DNA from: Pleomorphomonas carboxyditropha
GTDB taxonomy: Bacteria > Pseudomonadota > Alphaproteobacteria > Rhizobiales > Pleomorphomonadaceae
Direction of reading: 5' to 3'
DNA: 64,000 nucleotides
NCBI RefSeq assembly: GCF_002770725.1
Contig: NZ_NQVN01000001.1
Coordinates: 558,001 to 622,000 of the forward strand
Part shown: positions 1 through 9,870 of the stretch, piece by piece
Position numbering within the stretch: the stretch's first letter is position 1
Layout: each line of letters opens with the position of its first letter
Translations under genes and position numbers: made by a program
The notes under the pieces: model-generated
The model's input: only the letters and a program-made list of their open reading frames with translations
Database searches by the model: none
What the model was told of the DNA's origin: nothing

Positions 1-1
1 C

Positions 2-2311
2 CCCGTCCGGCTCGACTTTACCTGGAACCCGGAGAAGCGGGCGATATCGGTCAACCCGTCGCCGGTCGTCCTCAGCAGCGGCTATCTGCTCGTCCATGGC
101 GAGGTGGTGCCGCCCCGCGATGCCAACCAGCTCTGGACCTTCGACGTGGCGCTCGAAGGCCAGGACGTGCTGAGCGGCATTCGCACCACCGAAGGGCGGG
201 TGGCCGGCAGCTACGACGCCAAGGCGGCGCTGTTCGTCATGGACGACATGCACGTCGAGGGCGCCGGCATCAGCTTCACGGCGGCGGCGCGGGCGTCGCA
301 CCGGGACGGCGGCTCCTTCGCCGTCCTGTCGGGCGTATCGCCGCGCCTGCCGGCCGCCGCGCTCAAGGTGCTCTGGCCCACGACGGTGGCGCCCGAGGTT
401 CGCGACTGGGTCGGCAAGCACATCCATTCCGGGCTGATTTCCAACGCCACGGTGGACCTCTCCGTGCGCGGCGACCGGATGGCGGGCGGCAGCGTCGTGC
501 CGGACGCGACCATCGCCTTCGATTTCTCCGAGGGCGCCTTCATGCCGTTCGACGGCGCGCCGCTGATCCACGATGCGATCGGGCGCGGCAAGCTTTCCGG
601 CAACCGCTTCGAGATCGCCGTCGACAGCGGCTGGGTCGATCTCGGGGACGGGCGGCGCCTCGACATGGGGCCGTCCACCTTTGTGGTGCCCGCCGTCGAC
701 GCCAAGGTGCCGGACGGCGAGGTGACGTTGCGACTGTCCGGCCCGGCGGCGGCCGGCATCGCCCTGTGGAACCGCCTGCCGTTCGCCGAGGCGGCCGATT
801 TTTCGCCGGATCCCGCCGACGTCGCCGGCGACGTGAAGGCCGACCTGTCGATCCGCCTGCCGCTCGCCGACGACATAGCCGACACCGATATCGTCTATAA
901 CGGCCGGATCGACCTTTCCGGCTTCGATCCGGGCACGCCGATCAACGGCCGGGCGGTGAAGCGGGGCAACCTGTCGATCGAGCTCAGCGACGGAACGGCG
1001 CATGTCAGCGGCAAGGCGCTGATCGACGGCGCGCCGGCCGATGTTTTCCTGACGCGGCCGCTGTCCGGCGAGGGCGAGGCGAAGTCGGTGGTGAAGCTCG
1101 ATCTCGACGCCGCCGCCATCAAGGGCTACGGCCTCGATCTCGGCGATATGCTCGACGGCGTCGTTTCGGTGGAGATGACCGACAACGGAGCGTCGCGCCA
1201 TGTGTCGGTCAACCTCGCCAAGGCGGACGTCAACCTGCCGCTGGTCGGCTTCCGCAAGCCAGCCGGCAAGCCGGGCACGCTGGCCTTCGATCTGTCGGCC
1301 CGGTCGGGCGGTACCGCCGTCACCAACCTTGCCCTGAAGGCGGGCGCGGCCGAGGTCGAAGGCCAGGTCAGCCTCGACGGCAATGGCGACTTCGTCGGCG
1401 CCAACCTCACGAAGTTCAATTTCTCGGCCGCCGATCGTCTGGCCCTCAAGGCATCGGCGGGCGACGGCGCTCTCAAGGTCACCGTCAACGGCTCCCGGCT
1501 CGATGCGCGCTCGCTGGTGGGCAGCCTTCTGCGCCGGACCACCGGCACCGGCATTCCCGGCGACATGGCGCTCGATCTTTCCGCCGCCATCGCCAACGTG
1601 TCCGGCGAAGGGGGCGAGCAGCTCGATGGGCTCAATCTCTCGTCGGCGATCTCGGGAGGCAGGATCAATAATCTGTCGCTGACGGTGCAGACGTCGGGCG
1701 GCGGCTCGGCGTCGGCGACGCTGCAGCCCGGCGCGCGGGGACGGGATCTCAAGGTTGAGGCCGGCGAAGTCGGGCGCATTCTGCGCTTTCTCGGCGTCTA
1801 CCGGCGCGTCTACGGCGGGCGCGCCACGCTCGCCGGCGTTATCGACGACAGCGGCATCCTCACGGCCGGCATCGACGGCAACCACTGGAAGGTGGTGGAG
1901 GAGCCGGCGCTGGCGCAGCTCTCCACCGCCTCGCGCAACGGCCCGACCGAGGGCTTGTCGACGGCCGACATCGGCCGGCTGATCTTCGACGTCAAGTTCG
2001 GCAACGGCGTGCTGTCGATCGGCGAGGGGTTCATCCGGACCGAGACGGCGGGTCTCACCATGGCCGGCGACGTCGATTTCTCGAGGAACGCGCTGCGCCT
2101 TGCCGGCAGCTATCTGCCGGCCAGCCAGCTCGACAGCGTGCTGGCGGCCATCCCGCTGCTCGGCCAGACGATCTTTGCCGGCGGCGGCCGCTCCGGCCTG
2201 CTCGGCGTGTCCTACCGCCTGAGCGGACCGATCGACGCGCCGTCGCTGTCGGTCAACCCGCTGTCGGCGATCGCTCCGGGCATCTTCCGCCGCCTGTTCG
2301 AGCTGAAATAA
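2..2311 (+). CDS. AsmA-like / DUF3971 family envelope protein, C-terminal part
   Basis: The frame is open from the first bases, so the start lies outside the window and about 770 C-terminal residues are seen. The sequence is a long run of beta-rich, low-complexity Gly/Ala/Asp/Ser repeats ending in a region of the AsmA_C/YhdP type, with the closing pattern 'LSGPIDAPSLSVNPLSAIAPGIFRRLF'-like (short hydrophobic turn followed by RRLFE). Proteins of this family are large periplasm-spanning bridge-like proteins tied to phospholipid traffic to the outer membrane; that role is family knowledge, not shown here. The end of the gene is followed by a 160-base gap before the GGDEF-EAL gene. Family assignment is fairly sure; exact subfamily is not. 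Confidence 0.75.
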   Translation, partial: PVRLDFTWNPEKRAISVNPSPVVLSSGYLLVHGEVVPPRDANQLWTFDVALEGQDVLSGIRTTEGRVAGSYDAKAALFVMDDMHVEGAGISFTAAARASHRDGGSFAVLSGVSPRLPAAALKVLWPTTVAPEVRDWVGKHIHSGLISNATVDLSVRGDRMAGGSVVPDATIAFDFSEGAFMPFDGAPLIHDAIGRGKLSGNRFEIAVDSGWVDLGDGRRLDMGPSTFVVPAVDAKVPDGEVTLRLSGPAAAGIALWNRLPFAEAADFSPDPADVAGDVKADLSIRLPLADDIADTDIVYNGRIDLSGFDPGTPINGRAVKRGNLSIELSDGTAHVSGKALIDGAPADVFLTRPLSGEGEAKSVVKLDLDAAAIKGYGLDLGDMLDGVVSVEMTDNGASRHVSVNLAKADVNLPLVGFRKPAGKPGTLAFDLSARSGGTAVTNLALKAGAAEVEGQVSLDGNGDFVGANLTKFNFSAADRLALKASAGDGALKVTVNGSRLDARSLVGSLLRRTTGTGIPGDMALDLSAAIANVSGEGGEQLDGLNLSSAISGGRINNLSLTVQTSGGGSASATLQPGARGRDLKVEAGEVGRILRFLGVYRRVYGGRATLAGVIDDSGILTAGIDGNHWKVVEEPALAQLSTASRNGPTEGLSTADIGRLIFDVKFGNGVLSIGEGFIRTETAGLTMAGDVDFSRNALRLAGSYLPASQLDSVLAAIPLLGQTIFAGGGRSGLLGVSYRLSGPIDAPSLSVNPLSAIAPGIFRRLFELK

Positions 2312-2475
2312 CGACGCGGCGGGTAAGTTCTATTCAGAATATTGGCGATAGACTTCCCGAGACCGGGCGACGCTATAGTCCGGATGGGGACGCGCGCACG
2401 TCGGCGAATGCCCGGAGAGGGTGGAGCGCTGCGCGGCATGCCTTACTTGGATGACCCAACCACGGATTGGCAATC

Positions 2476-4914
2476 ATGTTCGCTTTGCTGATTTTGCAGT
2501 TGATCGCCTTCTCGCTGTTTCCGCTTTATTTCACCACGCTCTCGGGCCCGCTGCGCCAGATCCATTTCTACATCTACATTTCGCTCGTCCTGCTGATCGG
2601 CGGCTTCATGGGGAATGTCTACTCGCTGCCGGTTGCCGACGGCGTGGTCATCTCGGGCGGCAACCTGTGCTACGGCGCCTTCATGATGACGTCGGTGATG
2701 TTCGTGTGGGTTGAGAAAGACGCTTTCATCCTGCGGCATCTGGTCCGTCTCGTCATCATCGTCGACATCTTCAACATCGTCTTCTCCTTCCTGACCCAGT
2801 CCATTCTCAGGACGGACGGGGTCATCAACCCGCACGGCGTTCCTCCCGGGATGTTCGAGACTTCGACGTTCCTGATCGCCCTCGGCGGCGTCCTGATCAT
2901 CGCCGAGCTTCTGCTTCTGCTGTTCATCTTCGAATTCACCAGGAAGAGAAAGCAGGCGCTCCCCGTCACCGCCGCGATCTACATTCTTTCCTTCGTGCTG
3001 GTCCTGGTGCTGGACGGCATCGCCTTTCCCTTCATCGCCTTCGGCATCAACGCGGAAATCGCCGCCATCGTCTTCGGAGGGCTTACGGGGAAAGTGCTGA
3101 TCGCCATCGCGTTCGGCATGCCGCTCGCCCTGTTCGTGCTGTGGAAGCGGCAGGCGTTCGTCGACTATCTGGAGGCCGACACGATCCGCTGGCGCCTTCT
3201 CGCCTCCAGCAGCGCCGACCTGATCAGGGAAATGGCCCGGAAGGACCAGGACGTCCAGCGCGGCGATATCGTGTTCAAGAATTCGACCGATGGCCTTGCC
3301 GTCGTCGCCCACACCGGCGCCGTGCTCAAGGCCAATCCGGCTTTCGAGCGGATGCTGGACATCGGCGACGGCGCCGCCGGTTCCTATCCCGCCCATTTGC
3401 AGGAGGCGTTCTGGAGCGACGGCAGGCCCGTCCCGCTGCCGGAGGGTCCCAAGGAGACGTGGCGCCGGGAAGTGATGTTCGGGCAGGGCAGGAACCGGCC
3501 CGGCATCCTGTCGATAACGCCGGCCGGGGAGGGCGCCGGGGGCGGCGAGACCTACGTCTATTCGTTGACGGACATAACCGAACAGAAGAACGCCCAGGAG
3601 CGGTTGGAGTACCTTGCCTCGCACGACCAGTTGACCGGCCTCGCCAACCGCCGCGTTCTCGATCGATGCCTTGCCGAGCTGCGGGACGACGCTTTCGCGC
3701 TCATCATCATCGATCTCGACCACTTCAAGGACGTGAACGACAGCTATGGGCATGGAGCCGGCGATCGTGTTCTCCAGGTCGTCGCCGGTCGGCTGGAGGC
3801 GATCCGGGAGCAATACCTGAAGCCGGGCGACACGCTGTGCCGCACCGGCGGCGACGAATTCGCGCTTCTCGTCCGTTCCGGCGATAGCGGCTTCATCGAA
3901 GGCATCCTCGAGAAAATCCAGACGGCGCTCGGCCAGACCGTTTGCATCGACGACAATCTGGAAGTGTTTTCCTCGGCGACGCTCGGCGTGAGCTACAAGC
4001 CACGGGCCGGCGATCGTGACGCCTTCCTCGAAGCCGACGCGGCCCTCTACGAGGCCAAGCGCAACCGGCGCGGCTCGGTCGGCGTCTACGAGGACAGGCT
4101 GACCGCCGAGAGCCAGAAGAAGATGAAGCTGGGCGTCAAACTGAAGAACGCGCTGGCGAACAACCTGCTTGAGGTGCACTACCAGCCGCAGTTCGATGCC
4201 GTCAGCCACAAGCTGCGCGGGGTCGAGGCGCTTGCCCGATGGACCGATCCGGAGCTCGGCGTGGTGCCGCCGAGCGACTTCATTCCGGTGGCGGAGGGAA
4301 CCAGCCTCATCGAAGCCCTGGGCGAGTATGTGCTCGAAAGAGCCTGCCGGGATGGCCGGGAATGGCTCGGCAGCGGCTACGCTCCCATCACGGTGTCGGT
4401 CAATGTATCGGCAAGCCAGCTCCGATTCGGCGGGTTCATATCCGTCCTGTCGAAGACATTGGCGAAGACGGGCTTTCCGGCCGGCAATCTGCAAATCGAG
4501 ATAACCGAATCCTCCTATATCGAACGCGAGAACGAGGTGACGCCCCTTCTCAAGGAACTGAAGGAGCTGGGCGTCAGCATCGCCATCGACGATTTCGGTA
4601 CGGGATATTCGTCCTTTTCCTATTTGCGGGAAATGCCGTGGGACTGCATCAAGATCGACCGCAGCTTCATCACCGACATTCCCCGCGACACGCAACAGTG
4701 CGGGCTGGTGTCGACGATCATCACGCTGGCAAAGGTGATGTCGTTCAAGGTGGTGGCGGAAGGCGTTGAGACCCGGGGGCAACTGGATTTCCTCACCGCC
4801 TGGGGATGCGACCTGATCCAGGGATATTATTTCGCCAAGGCCCTTCCCAAGGAAAACCTCCTCGCCATGCTGCCTCGCGACAGCGAGAGCGTCGCTCTTC
4901 AGCCGGGCCTCTGA
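2476..4914 (+). CDS. Membrane-bound PAS-GGDEF-EAL cyclic-di-GMP protein
   Basis: An 812-residue protein with about seven hydrophobic helices in residues 1-230, a PAS-like segment around 265-375, a GGDEF domain and an EAL domain. The diguanylate cyclase signature is an intact GGDEF at 458-462, and the phosphodiesterase signature EAL is at 584-586 with DDFGTGYSS and EGVET further on, so both activities could be functional. The N-terminal membrane part resembles vitamin-uptake/queuosine-precursor-transporter-like sensor modules (VUPS/VUT type); this is inference. A TTG nine bases upstream is an alternative start; ATG at 2476 is preferred because it begins the first membrane helix. It likely links an unknown membrane signal to c-di-GMP level. 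Confidence 0.88.
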   Translation: MFALLILQLIAFSLFPLYFTTLSGPLRQIHFYIYISLVLLIGGFMGNVYSLPVADGVVISGGNLCYGAFMMTSVMFVWVEKDAFILRHLVRLVIIVDIFNIVFSFLTQSILRTDGVINPHGVPPGMFETSTFLIALGGVLIIAELLLLLFIFEFTRKRKQALPVTAAIYILSFVLVLVLDGIAFPFIAFGINAEIAAIVFGGLTGKVLIAIAFGMPLALFVLWKRQAFVDYLEADTIRWRLLASSSADLIREMARKDQDVQRGDIVFKNSTDGLAVVAHTGAVLKANPAFERMLDIGDGAAGSYPAHLQEAFWSDGRPVPLPEGPKETWRREVMFGQGRNRPGILSITPAGEGAGGGETYVYSLTDITEQKNAQERLEYLASHDQLTGLANRRVLDRCLAELRDDAFALIIIDLDHFKDVNDSYGHGAGDRVLQVVAGRLEAIREQYLKPGDTLCRTGGDEFALLVRSGDSGFIEGILEKIQTALGQTVCIDDNLEVFSSATLGVSYKPRAGDRDAFLEADAALYEAKRNRRGSVGVYEDRLTAESQKKMKLGVKLKNALANNLLEVHYQPQFDAVSHKLRGVEALARWTDPELGVVPPSDFIPVAEGTSLIEALGEYVLERACRDGREWLGSGYAPITVSVNVSASQLRFGGFISVLSKTLAKTGFPAGNLQIEITESSYIERENEVTPLLKELKELGVSIAIDDFGTGYSSFSYLREMPWDCIKIDRSFITDIPRDTQQCGLVSTIITLAKVMSFKVVAEGVETRGQLDFLTAWGCDLIQGYYFAKALPKENLLAMLPRDSESVALQPGL

Positions 4915-5016
4915 CGACCGGTATCAGCACCCTCGGCTCGCTGCTGGAGATCGTCGACGGAGTCGCGGTAGCCAGGTCGCGAACGCCCGACCGTGGCGCT
5001 TGCCGGACGAGGCGCA

Positions 5017-5025
5017 TGATATAAT
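5017..5025 (+). promoter_or_regulatory. Candidate extended -10 promoter element
   Basis: TG at 5017-5018, one base, then a perfect TATAAT at 5020-5025 in an AT-rich island within the 434-base gap 4915-5348. No good -35 at 16-18 bases, as is usual for extended -10 promoters. It would drive the sugar porter 320 bases downstream or a short untranslated RNA. Confidence 0.35.
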
Positions 5026-5185
5026 AATTCTCTTATTTTCCATAGTAAGCATAAACGTACCGAACTGTGTCGTGCCAGGCCATGCCTATAGCTGGCTGTC
5101 TGCGGCGAGGATTTGCACAAAATAGTGCCATATTTCGGTAGGTCTGCGAATTGAACCGATTTATTCGGCCGTCTTTATGATTGAC

Positions 5186-5200
5186 TATATGTTCCATATA
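5186..5200 (+). promoter_or_regulatory. Candidate operator/promoter of the sugar porter gene
   Basis: Perfect dyad TATATG-TTC-CATATA. It begins on the last base of a TTGACT at 5181-5186 that could act as a -35, with GAAAAT 18 bases on as a weak -10. The position, about 150 bases upstream of the transporter start, suits a repressor or activator site. The rest of the gap 4915-5348 shows no gene. Confidence 0.4.
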
Positions 5201-5348
5201 ATTTGAAAATAGATCCGTTCATTCTGAGCGATCGATGTGCGTATCGAGGTCATTCGGAAGCAGGCAACGCGAAGCGCTGTTCGGTCGGAGGGGGCCGGGG
5301 GCTGCGGGTTAGTACGCGGCGCAAGCGTTCCGACGGAGGAGGACAGAA

Positions 5349-7001
5349 ATGCAAGGAGAACCCGGATCGGTCGAGCGCGTACCGGATCGTGCCGAAGTGG
5401 AGCGGCTTGTTTCGATCACCCCGGCCTCGGGAAGACCGCGGTCGATAGGGTTTCTCGCCGCCGTAGCCACCTTCGGCTCGCTGCTGTTCGGCTACGATAC
5501 CGGCGTGATCGCCGGCGCCTTGCCATACATGGTGCTGCCGGAGGCTGCCGGCGGTCTTGGCCTCAACGACGTCGAGATCGGTCTCGTCGGCGGCTTGCTC
5601 GCCGTCGGTGCCGCCTTCGGCGCCATCTATGGCGGCTGGCTGTCCGATCGTTACGGCCGCCGTCACAACATTCTGCTGCTTGCGGCCATTTTCTTCGTTG
5701 CCGCCTTTGGATGCACCTTTGCGCCGAACGTCTGGGTTCTCTATTTCTTCCGCATCCTGCTCGGTTTCGCCGTCGGCGGCGCCTCGTCGACGGTTCCCAA
5801 CTATCTTGCGGAAATGGCTCCGAAACGGGTGCGCGGGCCGCTGGTGGCGATCGACCAGTTCATGATCGTCGGCGGTCAGCTTCTCGCCTACGTCATCAAT
5901 GCCGTGGTCGTTGGCTACAAAGGCGGGCCGAGCGTCGTCGTCGACCACGATCCGAGCGGTCAGTTCGCCCAGGGAGCGCTCGGCGCCTGGGACCTGCTCT
6001 CGCATACCGTCGGCCTGGTGGTGACCGGAGGCAACGGCGAGACCTGGCGCTGGATGCTGGTGGTGGCGACGCTGCCGGCCGTTGCCTTGTGGATCGGCAT
6101 GCGCATGATGCCCGAATCCTCGCGCTGGTACGCGGCCAACATGCATTTCGTCGAGGCCATCGGCGCTCTGAAGCGGGTGCGCGGCGATCGGGACGACATC
6201 GCCGACGAAATCGACGACATGGTCAACCTGCACCGCGTCGAGACCCAGGAACGCTGGACGCTGCGCCAGGTGCTGACCGTTGGCTGGACCCGCAGGATCC
6301 TGGTCATCGGCCTGTTCCTGGGGTTCTTCGACCAGCTCACCGGCATCAACACGGCCATGTACTACCTGCCGACGATCCTGCACGCCGCCGGCTTTTCGTC
6401 CGCCGACGCCATCCTGCTCAACGTGGTGAGCGGCTTTGCCTCGCTGGTCGGTTCGGCGGTGGGTTTCCTGCTCATCGCCAGGTTCGCGCGCCGGCAGGTC
6501 GGCATCTACCAGGAGGCGGGCATATCGGTGTCGCTGCTGCTGCTGGCGGCCACCTTCGCCATCGGCATCCAGCCGTATCTGGCGACGGACGGCACCCTGC
6601 AGGGGGCGCCGGGGGCCGCGCCGTGGCTGGTGCTGGCTATCGTCTCGGTGTTCGTGTTCATCAAGCAGAGCGGCACGGTCACCTGGGTCATCCTCGCCGA
6701 GATGTTCCCGGCCCGCATCCGCGGCACGGCCATGGGCGTCGCCATCGGCGGCCTGTGGATCATGAACGCCATCGTGACCTTCGCCTTCCCGATCATGGTC
6801 GCCGGCATCGGGCCGGTATGGACCTATATCGTCTTCGGGCTGATCAATGTCGGCGCGCTGACCTACTATGTCCGGGTGGTGCCCGAGACAAAATACTCCT
6901 CGCTAGAAAGCCTCGAACTGCATTTCCGCCGGAAGTACTCGACCGAGGAGGAACTGGAAGAAATCCAGGTTTCGGCGCTGACGAAACCGTCGGACCTCTG
7001 A
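5349..7001 (+). CDS. MFS sugar porter
   Basis: A 550-residue, 12-helix major facilitator of the sugar porter (SP) family, probably a proton symporter for a hexose, pentose or polyol at the cytoplasmic membrane. Seen: GYDTGVIAGAL in helix 1, the loop motif GWLSDRYGRRH between helices 2 and 3, PESSRW after helix 6, and PETKYSSLESLE at the C-terminus, a variant of the family PETKGxSLEE. A Shine-Dalgarno GGAGGA sits just before the ATG. An insert of roughly 50 residues between helices 5 and 6 (KGGPSVVVDHDP...) makes it longer than typical 460-480-residue members. The gene stands alone, with a candidate operator upstream. The sugar cannot be told from sequence. Confidence 0.88.
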   Translation: MQGEPGSVERVPDRAEVERLVSITPASGRPRSIGFLAAVATFGSLLFGYDTGVIAGALPYMVLPEAAGGLGLNDVEIGLVGGLLAVGAAFGAIYGGWLSDRYGRRHNILLLAAIFFVAAFGCTFAPNVWVLYFFRILLGFAVGGASSTVPNYLAEMAPKRVRGPLVAIDQFMIVGGQLLAYVINAVVVGYKGGPSVVVDHDPSGQFAQGALGAWDLLSHTVGLVVTGGNGETWRWMLVVATLPAVALWIGMRMMPESSRWYAANMHFVEAIGALKRVRGDRDDIADEIDDMVNLHRVETQERWTLRQVLTVGWTRRILVIGLFLGFFDQLTGINTAMYYLPTILHAAGFSSADAILLNVVSGFASLVGSAVGFLLIARFARRQVGIYQEAGISVSLLLLAATFAIGIQPYLATDGTLQGAPGAAPWLVLAIVSVFVFIKQSGTVTWVILAEMFPARIRGTAMGVAIGGLWIMNAIVTFAFPIMVAGIGPVWTYIVFGLINVGALTYYVRVVPETKYSSLESLELHFRRKYSTEEELEEIQVSALTKPSDL

Positions 7002-7040
7002 CGGCTTTCAGCGATCATTACCGTATGCCGGAACTCTCGA

Positions 7041-7193
7041 TCAGCCGTTCCATCGGTCGAACTTGTGCGGATCGACCCCGAGGATGCGCAGATCCCGATC
7101 ATCCGGACGACGGTGCGCGGCGCGCTCGGCGTTCACCCGGGCCGCCGCGCCGAAGATTTGGCCGATCCTGAGCAAACCCTTCATCCCGTTCAT
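7041..7193 (-). CDS. Small conserved-looking protein of 50 residues
   Basis: A short frame in the gap between the sugar porter and tyrS, reading leftwards. It begins MNGMKGLLRIGQIFGAAARV and ends in the pattern RRPDDRDLRILGVDPHKF followed by DRWNG. A basic or amphipathic first half followed by 'R-x-P...DL..LGVDP..F' is a pattern I associate with small Hyphomicrobiales proteins resembling DUF1127-type or helix-plus-tail peptides; this is a resemblance, not an identification. An AAGGGG lies nine bases before the ATG at 7193; ATG at 7184 is an alternative. Function unknown. It converges on the sugar porter and is not cotranscribed with tyrS unless read through. Confidence 0.5.
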   Translation of the reverse strand: MNGMKGLLRIGQIFGAAARVNAERAAHRRPDDRDLRILGVDPHKFDRWNG

Positions 7194-7392
7194 CGCCGTC
7201 AACCCCTTCTTTGGTCATATGAGTAGCATCGACAAAATGGGGTTCGGCATCAGTCAAGACAACCGGATTGAACGCAGACCTGGACGCCACTCTCCGCATA
7301 TCCGAACGGATATCCGGCGGCGGTTCACTTACAAACCCTATATCGCGGCGGATGCCCCCGGCCGGAGCCGAGGGCGATCTCCTTGCCGCCGC

Positions 7393-8646
7393 TTATACCG
7401 GCTTCAGCAGCACGTGCTTCTTCTTGCCGAGCGACAGCTTGATGACGCCGTCGTCGGTCAGGCTCCGAAGCGTCAGCGTTTCCTTGGGGTCGGTTACCGT
7501 GCGGTCGTTGATCTTGAGGCCGCCGCCCTGGGCGGAGCGGCGGGCATCGCCGTTGGAGGCGGCGAGGCCGGCCTGGACGAAGGCCGTCAGCACGCCGACG
7601 CCGGCCTCGAGGTCGGCCTTCGGCACCTCGATGGTGGGCAGGTCGTCGGTATGAACGCCTTCCTCGAAGGTGAGGCGCGCCGTCTCGGCCGCCGCTTCCG
7701 CCGCCTCGCGGCCATGGACGACGGCGGTCGCCTCGGTGGCCAGCACCTTCTTGGCCTCGTTGATCTCGGCGCCGCCGAGCGCGCCGAGCCGGGCGATTTC
7801 CGACAGGGGCAGGCGGGTGAAGATCTTCAGGAAGCGGACGACGTCGGCATCCTCGGTATTGCGGAAATACTGCCAGAAGTCATAGGGGCTGAACAGGTCG
7901 CCGTTGAGCCAGACGGCGCCGTTGGCGGTCTTGCCCATCTTCTGGCCCGACGCGGTGGTCAAGAGCGGCGTCGTCAGCGCGTAGAGCTGCGGGCCGTTCA
8001 TGCGGTGGCTGAGGTCGACGCCGTTGACGATGTTGCCCCACTGGTCGGAGCCGCCCATCTGCAGAATGGTGCCGTAGCGGCGGTTGAGCTCGACGAAGTC
8101 GTAGCCCTGCATGATCATGTAGTTGAATTCGAGGAAAGACAGCGACTGCTCGCGGTCGAGGCGCAGCTTGACGCTGTCGAAGGACAGCATGCGATTGACC
8201 GAGAAGAAGCGGCCGACGTCGCGCAGGAACTCGACGTAGTTGAGCTTCAGCAGCCAGTCGGCGTTGTTGACCATGATGGCGTCGGTCGGGCCGTCGCCGT
8301 AGCGCAGGATGCGGGCGTAGACCTTCTTGATGCTCTCGATGTTGGCGGCGATCTGCTCGGGCGACAGCAGCTTGCGCTGGTCGTCGCGGAAGGAGGGATC
8401 GCCCACCATCGAGGTGCCGCCGCCCATCAGGCTGATCGGCCGGTGGCCGGTCTCCTGCAGCCAATGGAGCATGGTAACGGTGATGAGGTTGCCGATGTGG
8501 ATGGATGTGGCCGTGGCGTCATAGCCCACATAGGCGGTGATCGGACCCTTCATGCACGCCGCGTCGAGACCTTCGGGGTCCGAGATCTGGTGGATGAAGC
8601 CACGCTCGTCGAGCGTGCGCAGGAAATCCGACTTGAAGCCGCTCAT
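7393..8646 (-). CDS. tyrS: Tyrosyl-tRNA synthetase
   Basis: Class I aminoacyl-tRNA synthetase that charges tRNA-Tyr with tyrosine in the cytoplasm. Seen: the HIGH-type signature HIGN at residues 50-53, KMGKT at 237-241 standing for KMSKS, a YDATATS motif in the tyrosine pocket, GGSDQWGN at about 200-207, and a C-terminal S4 RNA-binding domain (about 350-412) ending KHVLLKPV. The 417-residue length is normal for the family. The frame is open further upstream to 8775, but the start at 8646 ([10 protein letters not shown]) is chosen for the AAGGTAAG before it and for family length. It diverges from anmK, a common neighbour in this bacterial group. Confidence 0.96.
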   Translation of the reverse strand: MSGFKSDFLRTLDERGFIHQISDPEGLDAACMKGPITAYVGYDATATSIHIGNLITVTMLHWLQETGHRPISLMGGGTSMVGDPSFRDDQRKLLSPEQIAANIESIKKVYARILRYGDGPTDAIMVNNADWLLKLNYVEFLRDVGRFFSVNRMLSFDSVKLRLDREQSLSFLEFNYMIMQGYDFVELNRRYGTILQMGGSDQWGNIVNGVDLSHRMNGPQLYALTTPLLTTASGQKMGKTANGAVWLNGDLFSPYDFWQYFRNTEDADVVRFLKIFTRLPLSEIARLGALGGAEINEAKKVLATEATAVVHGREAAEAAAETARLTFEEGVHTDDLPTIEVPKADLEAGVGVLTAFVQAGLAASNGDARRSAQGGGLKINDRTVTDPKETLTLRSLTDDGVIKLSLGKKKHVLLKPV

Positions 8647-8679
8647 CTTTCTTACCTTTGGTTTGTCCGCGGACCGGAA

Positions 8680-8708
8680 TTGACGTATCAGTCCGCTGGG
8701 CTTCCTAT
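8680..8708 (+). promoter_or_regulatory. Candidate promoter of anmK
   Basis: TTGACG, a 17-base spacer and TCCTAT in the 101-base divergent gap between tyrS and anmK. The -35 is good, the -10 matches the consensus at three positions only. Confidence 0.35.
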
Positions 8709-8747
8709 CAGGATCGAAACGGGATTTCACGGGGTATGAGGTCAAAA

Positions 8748-9854
8748 ATGTCGGACGATTCGGCCACGTGGGCACTCGGCCTGATGAGCGGTACGTCGAT
8801 GGACGGCGTCGACGCGGCGCTGATCCGCACCGACGGCGAGGGGATCGCCGCGTTCGGACCGACGCTGTTCCAGGCCTATGGCGACGAGGAACGGGCGGTT
8901 CTGAGGGCGGCGCTGAAGGATGCGCACGGCATGACCGCCCGCGAAGACCGCTTCGGCAGACTGGCCGAGGCGGAAACCGTCGTCACCGATGCGCACGCCC
9001 ACGCGGTGGCGGTGCTGCTGATCGCCGCCGAGAAGAAGGGCATCCGGCCGGAGGTGATCGGCTTCCACGGCCAGACGGTGCATCACGCGCCCGACCGCGG
9101 CTTCACCGCCCAGATCGGCGATGCCGGCGTGCTGGCCGAGCGCTTCAACCTGCCGGTGGTCTACGACTTCCGCTCCGCCGACATCCGCCAGGGCGGCCAG
9201 GGGGCGCCGCTGGTGCCGGTCTATCATCGGGCGCTGGCCCGGAAGGCCGGGCTGACGCCGCCGGTCGCCTTCCTCAACATCGGCGGCGTCGCCAACGTGA
9301 CGCTGATCGGCGAAGACGGCGCGCTGACCGCCTTCGACACCGGCCCCGGCAACGCGCTGATCGACGACCTGGTGTTCAACGCCACCGGCGCCCGCTTCGA
9401 CGTCGACGGCGCGATCGCCGCGCAGGGGCGGGTGGACGCGAACGTGCTTGGCCAGCTGATGGATCACCCGCATTTCGAGACGCCGGCGCCCAAGTCGCTC
9501 GACCGCAACACCTTCCGCGCCGATGCCGCCGCCGGCCTGTCGTTTGCCGACCGCGTGGCGACGCTCACCGCCTTTACCGCCGAGGGCGTCGCCGCCGGCC
9601 TGCGCCTCGCCGGTGCGCCGGTCCGGACGGTGATCGTGTCGGGCGGCGGCGCCCGCAACCCGGTGATGGTGCGGATGATTGCCGAACGGAGCGGCGTCGA
9701 GGTGGTGCCGGCCGGCAACGTCGGCTTCGACGCCGACTTCGTCGAGGCGCAGGCCTTCGCCTATCTCGCCGCGCGCCGCCTGAAGGGCCTGCCGTCGACC
9801 TTCCCGACCACTACCGGCACGCCGGTGCCGGTGGTTTGCGGCGAGATCGCCTGA
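8748..9854 (+). CDS. anmK: Anhydro-N-acetylmuramic acid kinase
   Basis: Kinase that opens and phosphorylates 1,6-anhydro-MurNAc to MurNAc-6-phosphate during peptidoglycan recycling. Seen: the family start [14 protein letters not shown] at residues 11-24, GFHGQTVHH, the nucleotide-binding segments [11 protein letters not shown] and [10 protein letters not shown], and VSGGGARNP near the end. Length 368 residues is typical. The frame extends upstream to 8658, but ATG at 8748 has GAGGT six bases before it. A second unknown gene follows after 16 bases and may be cotranscribed. Confidence 0.95.
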   Translation: MSDDSATWALGLMSGTSMDGVDAALIRTDGEGIAAFGPTLFQAYGDEERAVLRAALKDAHGMTAREDRFGRLAEAETVVTDAHAHAVAVLLIAAEKKGIRPEVIGFHGQTVHHAPDRGFTAQIGDAGVLAERFNLPVVYDFRSADIRQGGQGAPLVPVYHRALARKAGLTPPVAFLNIGGVANVTLIGEDGALTAFDTGPGNALIDDLVFNATGARFDVDGAIAAQGRVDANVLGQLMDHPHFETPAPKSLDRNTFRADAAAGLSFADRVATLTAFTAEGVAAGLRLAGAPVRTVIVSGGGARNPVMVRMIAERSGVEVVPAGNVGFDADFVEAQAFAYLAARRLKGLPSTFPTTTGTPVPVVCGEIA

Positions 9855-9870
9855 TCTTCTGGAGCGATGC

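Noticed and set aside
2443-4782. A long antisense frame over the GGDEF-EAL gene, and similar ones over tyrS, oppA, oppDF and glgP
   Set aside because: All mirror clear genes in high-G+C DNA and lack any family signature or ribosome site.
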